Shown: piece by piece, positions 49,490 through 62,019 of the stretch
Layout of the letters: every line of letters starts with the position of its first letter
How positions within the stretch are numbered: position 1 is the first letter of the stretch
Origin: Cymodocea nodosa
Lineage: Eukaryota; Streptophyta; Magnoliopsida; Alismatales; Cymodoceaceae
DNA: 64,000 nt
Assembly (NCBI GenBank): GCA_036874045.1
Contig: CM072341.1
Span: 11,730,501-11,794,500, forward strand
Direction: 5' to 3'
Program-made: the position numbers and the translations under genes
Notes under the pieces: model-generated
Databases searched by the model: none
The model's input: the letters and a program-made list of their open reading frames with translations, nothing else
What the model was told of the DNA's origin: nothing

Positions 49490-52320
49490 AAGAAAATAGA
49501 AAATAGGAGGTGACATGACTAGATTGAAATAGCATGTTATAGAAATGTGATAAAATGTCCATGTCCTACTATTGTCAAAGATTAAATGAGATAGTAAATA
49601 AAAAATACCAAGGTTAAGAAGAGTGAGAGCAGTAAGAGGGATGAATGCTTCAATAGTATCTTAAAGCAGGAGGCTAAGGATATTCCATATCCTAGCATTC
49701 TTAGCAGAGGAGAATAGAGTCAAAGATTCTCTATTTTTATTCTTGTTTGAGGATAGTGACAAAGACATTGACTACATATTTGATATGATGAGTAGAGAAG
49801 AATAATAATTTTATAGAAGCAGTGATTTGAACTAGAAAAGAATAAGGTAGGTAGAGAGAGAAATTTAGATCCTTACATGGTGCTTTAGGATTTAAGTACT
49901 TTGACAAGGATAATATATCTAGTCCACATGCACCTCTTACTTCAAAGAAAAAGGGAATTGTGGGTATGTTCAGAAGATACAGTCAAATATTAGATTTTGT
50001 GGATGAGACAGTTGCCAAAGGTGACAAACATAAAGTAAAGAACATTGAAAGGGATATAGACAAATGCAAATATATATATATTAAAATTGCTATATCAAAG
50101 TTCACATTATATAATGTAATCTCTGTATATGTAACAAAAAAAACAGGCACAATATAAGGTAGATGTAATAACCAAAGGAGCAGATATATAAGCTCCAACT
50201 TATCCTAAAGTGTTGAACAAGTATTTAAGTTCAACATTTACATTGATGGTTTGAAGTAGTAGCCCATGTAAGGTGTGACCATCATGTACTATAGATAGAC
50301 TTCTACTATAAAAGTAGATCATTAACTTTATGATTTACTGTGATGGACAAGTTTTTTGTTTAAAGTTCATTGATGCATCAAATTATATTGATTTCTAATT
50401 GGACAATCAAATGTTATACAGAGTTACAAATGTTGATAAGTGACTACAAATAATGTTTACAAATTTTGATAAGTGATTTACAAGCATCTACAAAGATTGA
50501 TTTCTGATGTCATTAAGGGGGTTAAACCATCAAATATTGTATAGGTAATCACAAATAATGGTGCCTACTTCAAGAAAGTTGGGAAGAAGATTATGGACAA
50601 GTACTCTACTTTTTTGGACACCTTGGGCAACACATTATATTGACTTTATATTGAAAGACTTTAAAAGGACAAAACTAATAGGGAAGACTGGAAATTCAAT
50701 AGGACTTGTCACCAACTATATATAGAATGAACATTCCTACTCTTCATATATAAGGTTACCAAAAGTTTATGGTGGTGACTTGATTCATCCTAAGGTTATT
50801 TATTTTGCTACCCATTATATAGCACTTCAAGTCATGCTTGAGAAGAAGATTGGACTCAGACACATGCTTAACTTTGAATTATGATATAGGCATAGGCATT
50901 TAGAACGTAACAACCCAATTGATAGAAAAATGACATCAATGGTAAATGATCATGACTTTTAAGGGAATGGTAAGAATGTGTTGCAATTTTGAAGACTACT
51001 TCTGAAGCCTTAGATTAGTTGCTGGCAATAAGAAACCTATAATAGGTTTTTTATATGAAGCAATAAATTTAATGAAAAACATCTCAATATCATTAAGAAA
51101 AGATGATTTAGGATGCTTCTTTATTTATTACATGAAATTAATATGCAATTATTTACATATATGGGTAATCACCAATTTATTTTAAATAATCTTTTGCCTG
51201 ATAATTTAATATGCAATATTTTATTCGATCCCAAGGTTCCAATATAAATAAGAGTTCAATGTCCTTGCTAATCTAACCAATTCACTAAACACTGCTATTG
51301 TTAAGATCAAACTAGATATCAAACTTAGGTGCAAGCCCTAAGTGAGATAAAAAATTTGAACCATTTAGAATGTTTTGGACATTATAGAGGCATCCACATT
51401 GTAAAGACTATGGTTCTTAGTAAATACTTATATTTTAGTAGTTATTATAAATTTATAATCATGATTTCAAATATTGTGAATTTTCAATATTGATAGTAAA
51501 TTACTAATATTCACTCTCTCTTTTTTACAGCTAAATGGTGACCTATCTATGGCATAGATACTCTTAATTTGAGAAAAATTGCAATCAGAGTGCTTTTCTC
51601 AGACTAGCTATACTTCTATGTGTAGTCATTCAATCTCTATGCTCTTAATTCATTACCATGCTTTGTGTAGATTAAATTGAATATAAATTAAATTTAATCT
51701 ATGCTCTTAATTCATTACTATGCTTTGTGTAGATTAAATTGAATATAATTCAATTTAATCTACACAAAGCATAGTAATGAATTAAGAGCATAGAGATTGA
51801 ATGACTTGACCTTCATCCGTTTCAACATAAGACTTCATGACTTCATGCAAAACATATTACTGATAAAGAAGACCATGATATGTTAAATCCAATTGATGTT
51901 GATTTCTTCTACAAAAATTCAGGTGATGAGGATCCTATGATCAATTAAATGTAAACAATGATAAGCCTATTCTTGATAATAAGGATGGAAGGCTAGATGA
52001 GCATATTGCAAAACAATTAGGTGTGAATGTTAACAAGTATGACCTCTACACAACCTCATGGTGTTAATAGAAGTTTAGGCTTGGACTCAAACATAGACAT
52101 AGATGACAATCCTACACTATCTCTAGATGATAATGAAGATGATGACAATGATGGCAGCGATGGTAGTGGTGGCAACAATATTTCTCAATCTGAAAATCAA
52201 AGGCTACTTAAGTCTATTTACAAGGGAGTTTTTCACTCAAGATGAAGATCATGAAGCCAAGCCCTCTCACACATATGATTACAAACCATTGCTATATCAT
52301 TATACAAGAAGGCTGTGATT
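49490..52320 (+). pseudogene. hAT transposase relic
   Basis: Highly decayed plus-strand reading frames. A BED-finger-like piece (GGDMTRLK) lies near 49,507-49,530. A DUF659-like piece (VITNNGAYFKKVGKKIMDKY) is at about 50,540-50,605. RFAT-type wording (DLIHPKVIYFATHYIALQVML) follows at about 50,780-50,840. A C-terminal dimerisation-type piece (WPIYGIDTLNLRKIAIRVL) is near 51,537-51,595, and acidic Asp-rich segments lie at 52,080-52,180. Order and motifs fit a hAT transposase, but each match is weak and read through stops. Terminal repeats and 8-bp duplications were not found. Confidence 0.55.
51624..51806. repeat. Near-perfect hairpin with 47-bp arms plus third copy
   Basis: 51,698-51,744 and 51,748-51,794 are perfect inverted complements around a 3-base centre (ATA). 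A third, direct-oriented copy lies at about 51,624-51,686, and the right arm remains complementary to it out to 51,806. All copies share ATGCTCTTAATTCATTAC-type wording. It sits inside the hAT relic directly after the C-terminal transposase-like piece. Confidence 0.95.
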
Positions 52321-53684
52321 TAATGATAACACAAAACAAGAGACAAAAGGAAGACAATCCAATTCATTTTTATCATAAATCTTCAGAGATTTACAAATGA
52401 GTTATCCTGAACTTCATCCTCAACTTCAGGGTCAAAATCCTTTCACATATAGTTCATATAAAAGATCGCATAGCCTTTTTAATTACTACTTTAATAGTGC
52501 ATGGACAAATCTTTCATCATCACATGAACTAAATGTATGATAGCTTATTGAAGTGTTTAATACAATACAGCATTACAGAGAAATGCAATAAAGGGAAGAC
52601 TCTATTGATAGACCTTTCCAAAACAAATTTGATGTCATGATACTTCATTTCTCATGAATAAGACATCTTATCCATGTACCTAATTCTGCATATTATCAAA
52701 AGGTTGTAAAGTATCATATAGGATCTCTTATCCATGTGCAACACACATGCCATGGAACTATTACGTTGTATGGAAGGAATAGATGTGAAATCAAATGTTC
52801 CAAAATTATTTGTCACAACAAGGATACCAACCAGATGGATATAAGACATACAAATACCCACTTTACGACTACAAGCTATACAACCCTCCAACACATTCAA
52901 CATGGAATTGAAATTAATATGATTTTATTATATTTAAATCATTTGACATTAAGAATTATTTTTCTATTATTTCTAAGCGATTTAAGATTTTCTCATGCAT
53001 ATGATATTTTATATAAGATGATTGCTTAGAAAATTTATCTAGGTATTTTATTTCTAAGTTTTAAGTTGACATTTTAAAGTTTTTTTAGTTATTCTCATAA
53101 AAGTATTGTGTTTCCACTGATATAATCCTTAATCTCTAATATGTTTCCTTTTTCTAAAAGATCAATTCTTGATATGATATTGATACTTAAAATCTTGGTT
53201 GGGAGACCTTTAACAACTTCTATTTGTCCTCTTGTGGAAATAAGGGGGCACTAGGGTTTTTCTATGCTAGGAGAGATAGACCTTGCATGATGCTTTTCTA
53301 ATGACTAAAGTTAAATGCCTTGAATTGAGTGAGTAGGTGAATATCTTGTAATGACATTCATGATAAAAAGGACCTTTTGCCTTCCCTTCTTAGTGTGGGC
53401 TAGCATTCCTAAGAATTCATTGACATGGATCTTTGAAGGTTAATGGCAATTTTTTCAACTATGGGAGTGCATCCAACCTTTGTTGAGGTTCCATCGATGA
53501 ATAGAGGGATGGATGATGACTTACCTTTTGGGAAGTCTACCTCCATGTTTAGATGTCTGACCTTCATTCTTATTGAGTGGAATCAACTGCATTTCAATCC
53601 CTTATATGCATGCATTGATATTGAATTTCTACTTTCTACATTTGTTAGTTGTAGAGATACAAAAATCCTTGTCCGAATGGGGAG

Positions 53685-53812
53685 TGTTAATGTATCAAGT
53701 CCTTGTATCTAGGTAAATGGATCTAGATCCATTTACCATATATGTCTTGTATATATACAACTATGAATGGAGAATAAAAAAATATGATTTTTGTGTGCCC
53801 TAAATTCTAACT
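53685..53812 (+). repeat. 5' LTR of copia-2
   Basis: 128 bp. It contains a 26-bp perfect palindrome at 53,712-53,737 centred on ATCTAGAT. Confidence 0.92.
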
Positions 53813-53824
53813 TGATATCAAGGC
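53813..53824 (+). other. Primer-binding site of copia-2
   Basis: TGATATCAAGGC, nine of twelve matches to TGGTATCAGAGC. Confidence 0.7.
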
Positions 53825-54288
53825 TTCGTTGGAACTTGTCTGTCACACCTCTATTGGAGTCATCCACTCATTAGTTGCTTGTCGTCGTCGCCATTTGCAT
53901 CTACTGATCCATCGATGTCGTCTACATGAGTGCCCCTTTGGTTCGCACTTTGGTTCGCCATCCCCCCTTTGCTACCTACATGAGAGTCGATGATCAAAGT
54001 TCCTCACAAGACATTGTCAAAAATGACGATGCCAAGTTTCAACACCTGAGTCCACCGTATCCCTCATATCATAAAGGATAGCCCCTCTATTAACAATACC
54101 AGCTTCTAAAGTCTTATTGTTGCCCTCCTCAATAGAGCCATTTGAATAGTGTTTTCATTCCTTCAAACAATTATCCCTTTTAAAGCTGGTTTGGATAGTA
54201 GTTATCCTCCTTCTAATAGAACAAAGATTTGTAGTCAACAAAAGAAAAACAATCATCCATTCGACTGTAGAGTTGTGCTCATCCAAAC

Positions 54289-55080
54289 ATGAACTTCATG
54301 GTGTCATCTTCGGAACATCATAACATTTCCAAGCTAGTCGTCACAGGAGTTAAATTAATTGAACGAAACTACCATCATCAGGCTCTTGGATTTGAAGAGT
54401 TTGTCATTTCTCAAATGCATGAAGCTCACCTATATCAAGATCCCCCAAACATTAAATCTAAAGGTTATGTAGCTTGAAGAGTTGCAAATGCTACAGTGGT
54501 GTCTTGGCTCTTTAACAGTTGTGAAGAAAATATAGCTTGTGAATTTGCTTGTGTCTGTCCTACACGACACATTGGGAAAATCTCTAAGCTACATATGTAA
54601 ATGAGTAGAATATTTCTAGAGTTTGTGAAATTTATGAAACTTTATTTACTCATAAATAAGGAGACAACATAATTCATTCATTCTATACACAACTTTGTAA
54701 ACTATTGGATGAGCTAAATGCGTATCAACCTCTTGCACATGATTTAACAATACAATGTTGTTATAGAGAAGAACTTGGGGTTGTTTTACTATCGACCGGT
54801 TTAAAACCAAAAATTTTAGTACGAATATGTGGTCAAATCCTTACTACATACGTGTTACCATCTCTTCAAACCATGTTCAACAAAGTTCTATGCATCACTA
54901 TTGCCACTCCTATTGCACACCATGTTACTGTTCCATAAGATGTTCTGTTATTGCTGTGGCCACAAAAGAAAAGACCCTCCTGATTAGACATGGAAAGGGA
55001 AAACCCGATGGACAAAATCAACCAAGACAACCTTGTGTGCATTATGGATACAAGAATCATCTATCTAATCACTATTAGGA
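54289..55080 (+). pseudogene. Copia-2 gag remnant
   Basis: Starts MNFMVSSSEHHNISKLVVTG, with later fragments in shifted frames up to about 55,080, ending in a Cys/His-containing CVHYGYKNHLSNHY piece like a damaged zinc knuckle. Many stops. The assignment rests mainly on its position between primer site and protease. Confidence 0.6.
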
Positions 55081-55299
55081 TAAGTTCGAACATCTAACTG
55101 CTCCACCATCCACTTCTGCTCATGCTATTACTACTCCTTCCACTTCGTCTTCAGTGCTAGAGTCACTTGTTTTACTTACTTTTGGATTTGTTCAAATATC
55201 CCAAGCTGATTATGATGAATCAATGATTTATCGTGTATAACAACATAGTGAAATGTGTGCCAATTATATTCTCTTGTCTAGTAATTTTACATTACACAA

Positions 55300-56972
55300 C
55301 TCCTCTCATACTACTTGGATTATTAATTCAGGAGCTTCTAACCACATTTCAAGAAATCAAGAATTGTTTAGCCATTTGCTTAACATACTTAATATTATTA
55401 TTAATACTTATTATTTTGTGGCTTTAGCTAATGGTCACAGTTGCTCTATTTTTTGTGAGAGCATTGCTTTCATCACTTAAAATATTACTCTTGATCATGT
55501 CCTTTATGTACCTAAATTTCTAGTAAATTTATTATCCATTAGTAAGATTACCAAATTACTTTATTGTTCTGTAAAATTTTTCCCATTTCATTGTGTTTTC
55601 CAAGATCTATAGACAGGGAAGATTTGTGTGGACCATGAGTAGAGCAATGGCATTTATACCCTAGTTCATGATGATATACCTCAAGGACTAGTTATTGTAA
55701 TGACTCCTGATAAATCTTCCCCCCTCTGGCATCATCATCTTGGTTATCTATCACATCAAAAACTTTAAGTTCTTCTGTAGACTTCGATTGGTACCTTTAG
55801 TTGTCAATCATGTATTTTGGGTAAGCATTTTCGTGCTAGTCTTTTGAGTCATGAGTTGGCATCAACTCCTAAGACTATTGACATTATTCATTGTGATATT
55901 TGAAGATCTACTTGAACCACGTCGTTATCTAGATATTGATATTATATTATGTTTCTTGACAATTTCTCCTATGCATCATGGCTATATTTGTTAAGAGATC
56001 GTCAATCTATTCTCAATGTTATCACTATGTTTTTTAATGAAATCAATACTTAATTTAAAGTCACTCCCAAAGTGTTTCATACAGATAACGCCTTGGAATT
56101 TACTCAATTTAGTGTTGCTTCTTTTTGTTTTGACTGTGGTATTCTACATCAGATCATATGTGCTCATACATCTTAACAAAATGGTGTGATTGAGTACAAA
56201 CATCGTTATATCCTTAGTGTTGATTGTACATTATTAGTTGAGATGCATGTGCCAAAATTTCTATGGTTTGATGCTATCACCATGACGTCTTATTTTATTA
56301 ACTACATGCCCTCTTTACATTTAAAGGGAGTTGCTCCTTTTAGTCACTTGCTTCCTGACAAAGAAGCTCGTTTCCCTCCCTCTCAAAGTTTTTGGGTGTG
56401 TTACTTTTGTGAAGAATTTAATACCTGATCTTGACAAACTCTCTCCCAAGTTTGTTAAATGCATCTTTATTGGGTATCCTCATAATCAAAAAGGATATTA
56501 TTGTTATCATCCTACTCGTTGCTATTTGGTGTTTATTGATGTCATCTTTTAAGAGAATGTTTCCTACTTTTTTACTTCTAATGACACTCTAGAGGCTTCT
56601 CTGTCCTTACCAAATATCTTACCTATTCCTATGATTCCTTCAACAGTCACATCACAACCTGTGAGAGTTTCTACGAACATCCTTCAAGAGAACAATCCTA
56701 CTACGGTTATGGTGCCTCCTTTACAAGTATATCAATGCCACCAATGCACACCTTCTCATGTGCCTCCACTTGCCCCTCCTCTACGAGGAAATTCTACACC
56801 ATTAGACATACCTATTGTTCTCCATAAATATACTAGATCTTGTACTACACATCTCATTTCCAACTATATTGTTTCTCATATCGTTGCTATGCCTTTTGAA
56901 TTGATTCCTCATAGGTATGAGATAACACTTACCCTTCCTCCTTGGAAGTATGCCATGGATGTTGAAATGTAG
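55300..56972 (+). pseudogene. Copia-2 protease and integrase remnant
   Basis: The protease site reads WIINSGASNHIS, so the catalytic aspartate of DSGAS is asparagine. Then YVPKFLVNLLSISK, WHHHLGYLSHQKL (GAG-pre-integrase), FHTDNALEF (integrase second aspartate region) and QNGVIEYKHRYI, followed by VCYFCEEF and FIGYPHNQKGYYCYHP. Several stops and frameshifts. Confidence 0.85.
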
Positions 56973-57094
56973 TCTTTACTTGTTCAGAAAATGTGAGACT
57001 TTGTTCCTTGGCTTCATGACACTCTTGTTGTCAGTTATCGATGAGTCTTCACCAAGTACAATGCCAATGGATCTCTAAAGCAACATAAAGCCCA

Positions 57095-58420
57095 TTGATT
57101 GCTCATGGTTTTTCCAAAACTTATGGTATGAACTATTATACTACCTTTTTACCTATAGCTCGCCTTAACTCTATCAAGATCTTATTCTCTTTAGCGGTTA
57201 CCAATCTTGGTCTCTCTCTCAACTTAATGTTAAGAATGTCTTTTTATATAGTGACCTATAGGAAAAGGTCTTTATGAAGCAACCTCCTAGGTATGTCACT
57301 CAAGGGGAGAACCTAGTCTACCAACTACACAAGTTTATCTATGATCTGAAACAAAGTCCACAAATGTGGTTCACCAAGCTTAGTTCTATCATGCTCGCAC
57401 ATAGATTTCAAAATTGTGTAGTTGACAACTCTATTTTTATATGCAAACGATTGATAAGTACTACCGTTCTTGCAGTCTATATAGATGATATCATACTCAC
57501 TGATAATGACACCAAGGGTATTGCTAAAACAAAAGGTTTTCTCAATAAAACTTTTGTTCTCTAAGATATAGGTTAATCAAGATATTTCTTGGGCATTGAG
57601 TTTGCTTACGCCAAAGGCAAACTTGCATTATTCCAAATGAAATATGCTTTGGATCTTCTCAAAGAAGTTGGAATGTTGGGATGCAAACTTGAAACCACAC
57701 CTGTAATATTAAATCCTCAATTTTGGGAGAAGGGCCCTGAGCTACTTACAAATCTAGAAAAGTATAAACACATGATTGGAAAACTAAATTATTTTACCGT
57801 CATTTGGCCCGATCTATCCTATGTTGTTGGCTTTTGAGTTAGTTTATGCAAGCTCCCTATGTAGTTCATGGGCAAAGATCCCTTAAGGTGTTGGCATACA
57901 TCAAAAAATATCTCAGCAAAGGATTGATATATTCTAACAACCATCATCTGAATGTTATTGCTTATTTTGATGCAAGTTCTGTGAGTGAAAAAAATGATAA
58001 AAAATCTATATTTACCTATTGCACCTATCTTGGTGGCAACCTTGTCACTTGAAAAAGTAAGAAACAAAATGTCATATCTTGTTTAAACATAGAGTTTGAA
58101 TATAAGGAGATGTCAAACACAAGGAAATTATATGGATACGTAACTTCTTACTTTAGCTAGGAATTCAGGATCTCACTCTTACTAAGATAATCAAGCAGTC
58201 ATCTACATTGCAAGTAATGAAACTTTCTAGGAGAAGACCAAACATAGAAGTGGATTGTCATTATGTGTGGCAACTAATGCTTGATGGTATCATCACATGT
58301 CCCTTCATTTCCTCCTCACATCAGTTAATAGACATTTTCACTAAAGCCTTACCAGTTGGAAATTTTACTCAATTTTGTAACACGTTTGGATTATATGATT
58401 TGTACTTTCCAACGTGAGGA
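57095..58420 (+). pseudogene. Copia-2 reverse transcriptase and RNase H remnant
   Basis: RT blocks GMNYYTTFLPIARLNSIK, FIYDLKQSPQMWFTKL, AVYIDDIILTDND (YIDD intact), then FLGIEFAYAKGKLALFQMKY and the IGKLNYFTVIWPDLSYVVGF block. The RNase H remnant continues to about 58,420, with IFTKALPVGNF near the end. Stops and frameshifts throughout. Confidence 0.88.
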
Positions 58421-58424
58421 GAAA

Positions 58425-58551
58425 TGTTAATGTATCAAGTCCTTGTATCTGGGTAAATGGATCTGGATCCATTTACCATAAATGTCTTATATATATATGA
58501 CTATGAATGGGGAATAAAAAATATGATTTTCGTGTGCCCAAAATTCTAACT
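58425..58551 (+). repeat. 3' LTR of copia-2
   Basis: 127 bp. The palindrome at 58,452-58,477 has one changed base (ATCTGGAT at the centre). Confidence 0.92.
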
Positions 58552-58556
58552 GGGAG

Positions 58557-59743
58557 TTTGCAGTGGAGTTAGCATGTGTATCATGAATAAGACACATGTT
58601 ACATTTCATGCAAAAGGAGATTTCACTAGGCTTTACACCAAACAGAAATGAAGGGCCAAAGTTTAAAATTCTTCTGCTAGTCCCCCTAGTTTAGGCCTGG
58701 TCTGGAATGTTCTTTGGCTCCAATTTTGGATCACTCTTCCAGGCCAGCTACACCAGTATTACAAACCAGGATTTATCAAATTGAAGGCCAATATCTTTCA
58801 CAATCTTTTACCTGCTTCCAATCCTACTACTATAGGGTTGGTTGACAGCATTCTGTACAACGATTTGTGTTGAGATGGACATATTAAAAAATTCCCTGAG
58901 GAGATCTATGCCAAAACTGATAATACAGGATGCCTTCAAATTGTAAAATTCTTGAAGCAATCTCTTTGAGCACTTTGTAATACCAAGTACCATGTGGTAA
59001 TGGTTGGAACCCTATTTCTCAGTTCAACTCTAGATGTTAGAAGGAGCTCATGTTGATTGATCCTTTCGACTAGATAAATGATGATCCAAAGGCATTTTTC
59101 TCCATAATTATAATAGAAGTAGATATTTCCTGTTGTGTTAGGGTGGCTTACTAAATATTATATTATATAAGGGCAACAGTCAACCATTTTTCCTTTCATT
59201 TTTTCCCTAAGGCAAGGGTTTTCTTAGATGAGCTTTTAGAGGTTAACATAGGATTAGCGGTTGATGGGTCCTCTCCCTTTGTAAGATGTTTCTTTATTTT
59301 GTAGTTTTTTTATAATAAGTAAAATCTCTCTTTTATGCTAAAAGAAATTAGATCTACTCACATGTAGGCTTGTAAGAGATCTACACCTGATGGGTATATT
59401 CTGCAACCTCTCACAAAAACTCAAGGCCATATGTGTGTGTCTTCCTACAAATGATTTCAAGCTTCCCTCAATCTCCCAATATAGTAGAGCATCTGACATT
59501 CATTTTGCCCTTGTCGTAAATGGATCTAAGTATATATAAAATATGTATGCTTAATATTATTACAATAAGAAACCAGAGAATCCCTCAAATAAATATTGTT
59601 GTCAAGCATGTAAACTTTTGTTTTGAACAAGAAGGCAGCACTCATAGAAGAATATGTCCATTATTTGTAGGCTTGTGGTTATTAAGAGAGCTAAATCACA
59701 AGGGCTTTATTGGTATCTTCAAGTTTTGAGTAAGACTTCTTAC
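58557..59743. other. Intron remainder, nothing recognised
   Basis: No coding or repeat structure identified. It continues the sequence that flanked the copia-2 target site. Confidence 0.4.
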
Positions 59744-60018
59744 CTTGATGAATGTTTCAACCATTTGCAACTTTGGTCTAACATCAGTGGGAACAAAATG
59801 TTTCAATCCATTAATAAGCACCTGAATGGGAAATGCTTCAGTTCAAAATGAACAAAAAGATTCATGTCTGAATGTTCTTTGCAGTCAAGTATAAGAACCT
59901 GAAGATCTAATGACATTAGAGCTCGTCCCTCATCAGTGCACCGCTTTACACGTGACAAACCCTCCAGAAGTATCTCTGAAATGTTCTCAACTCCATACGT
60001 CAGAAGTAGATCTTGTAC
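59744..60018 (-). CDS. VPS50: VPS50/syndetin-like protein, two preceding exons
   Basis: Minus-strand exons 60,018-59,899 (40 codons; ends RVKRCTDEGRALMSLDLQ) and 59,821-59,744 (26 codons; VLINGLKHFVPTDVRPKLQ then MVETFIK), separated by a 77-base GT-AG intron. All junctions are phase 0, and VETFIK joins directly to AYYLPETEY of the exon at 46,158. The acceptor before the 40-codon exon is CTATGCCAG at about 60,019-60,027. No further VPS50 exon was found between 60,027 and 64,000, so the next upstream intron is at least 3.9 kb and most of the gene lies right of the window. Identification rests on C-terminal similarity recalled from memory. Confidence 0.85.
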
Positions 60019-60027
60019 CTGGCATAG

Positions 60028-62019
60028 AAATTAGAAAATTTTGATTTAAGCAATTTGAGATTGCAAATAAGTTTGTAAGAGAAAAGGACTTTAATATAGA
60101 AGCTGGGATATAATAAAAAATTCTTCCAAAAATTCCCTAACTTAAAACAATTAAGTTTGAATGAGAAAAAAAACTTTAAACTCCCAAATTTCAAAAACTT
60201 TCTTTATCACTAGAAAAACAGTTGAACGTGAACAGCACATGATGGCATATGTACAAAGAAAATGAGAATTGCCAAGAAGGAAAATATATTTACTCTAACA
60301 AGAATTTAAGTCACAGAAACTACACATACAGAAAATCAGCAAGAAACTATTGCAGTAATCAGACAACTCTTAAGTAATATGAATAGATACTTCATACAAT
60401 CTGAAGTTGCAAAGTATTTGAGTTACAGGACACAAAAAACTTAATGTTAGATCAGATGCTGGATGAGTAGAATCTTGGCAAATCATGTATTGAACAACAC
60501 GATCAAATCTAGAACATTGATCAGAACAATATTACAAAAGATGGATTTTCGACATTAATAATGAATTGTCATAGAAAATTTAAACACTTGCAATAATTGG
60601 ATGTGAATTTTCTCCAGCAAGTATGATATTTAAAAGAAGACGAAAGGTAGCACAAAGAAGAAAATATAGATAACTGATCTAAGTTATCATCTTTCGTAAT
60701 TGTCATTTACAAGGTTCGGGAATATTAATCAACATAAATGAAAAGATAAGGCAGACGACTTCACTTGCTGATACATTGGAATTATTATTCCAAAAGGTGC
60801 ATAACTTGCAAGAGACTTAATAATCATACAAAGTCCAGATTTTCTATGAACATAGATAAGTAGAGACTGTCATTTACAAGTTTCAGGAATATTAAACATA
60901 GATCAGTCTGTTAGAGTATTATATTTTAATAAAGTTATTATTGTAATCAGATAACTCCACCTATGAAGATTCATCCCTTTATAATTGGTTCCAAGCCCAA
61001 TAAAAGGAGGATTAGTATTAGTTAGTCAACTGTAAAAACCTGTTAGCCTCTCATGAACATGAATTCTAAAGATAATTTTTTGAGGTATAACCCTCTTAAA
61101 GACACATTGTACTGGACCTCAGGTGCAATGAAAAGAAAACAAGAAAAAAGTGTTACGCACCTTATGTGTTATGTTCTTAAACTAAGTTTTACATTGATGT
61201 TTAGATGTAGATAAAAGTAAATAAAAGTTCTCACACCTTAATAGATAAGGTGTGGATCAAAAAGCTAGTCTAAAACACTAAAATTAAGTTAACAACTTCA
61301 AATATAGGAACATTAACTGATATGAGCATAAAATTAGTAAATATAATGATAAGTAGGAAAATTAACATATCATACTTGTAAGAAACTAAATGGGTGGGAA
61401 AAAACTTTAGGTTAATTAAAGATAGTGGTTTTAAATTTGTATACAAGAAAAGATAAACATAGGAATGAAGTTGAAATAATAATTGATAAAAGATTAATGC
61501 TACATTTGTTTGGAGAATCGGTCGGCCAATATGCTCTTTTTCCATGTTGTAGTGGATTTTCCAAACAAATGCTACTGCTCCATATGATAAAAAGCATGGA
61601 GCAGAAATTTTTTACTGTAGCACAGCTGTGATTTGCTGCAACTATTGTAGGCCATGATGAAAGTGCCGGGACACATACAGTATTCTATGCTGCACAGTCA
61701 CCATTGGATGTCAACTCTCATCACATCTGTTGGCACTAGGGTTTCCTGAAACTCTTGTTCTTGAGTGTCTCTAGGTTGTCTCCCCTAGTACACCTTTTCT
61801 ATGCACTAAACTAATCCTGCCAGCTGTAGTCTTTGTTGTTTGTCTGTGATCAACATCATTGACAACCATCGATGCCAAGCATGGTGTGGTAGCCAACTAT
61901 CAAGCCTTCTATTGTCAGTTTGTGTGCATTGATTTATGTCATCCACATTGTTTTGTACCTCTAGATGGTATGCAGTATCTCTTGAACAGTTTTGCGTTAG
62001 AGAGGTCATAGTTGGAAAC
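60028..62019. other. VPS50 intron, nothing recognised
   Basis: AT-rich sequence without a recognisable exon on the minus strand. ORFs on both strands at 61,270-61,631 overlap each other and look fortuitous. Confidence 0.4.

Larger units (their letters stand above)
53685..58551 (+). mobile_element. Short-LTR Ty1/copia element (copia-2), complete, TSD GGGAG
   Basis: LTRs 53,685-53,812 (128 bp) and 58,425-58,551 (127 bp) start TGTTAATGTATC and end ATTCTAACT. GGGAG is found immediately outside both ends (53,680-53,684 and 58,552-58,556). The primer site TGATATCAAGGC follows the 5' LTR, a diverged initiator tRNA-Met site, and purine-rich GAGGAGAAA precedes the 3' LTR. The LTRs differ at about nine positions plus one indel by eye. 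The internal order gag, protease, integrase, RT, RNase H fits copia. Very short LTRs recall the Retrofit/Hopscotch type. Confidence 0.93.
46159..59743 (-). other. 13.6 kb transposon-filled VPS50 intron
   Basis: Donor GTAAGAAG (minus strand, at 59,743) and acceptor AATTTCAG (at 46,159). It contains LINE-A (47,169-48,815), a minisatellite, a hAT relic and copia-2 (53,685-58,551). The remaining pieces, 46,159-47,152, 52,330-53,684 and 58,557-59,743, show no recognised feature. Confidence 0.85.
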
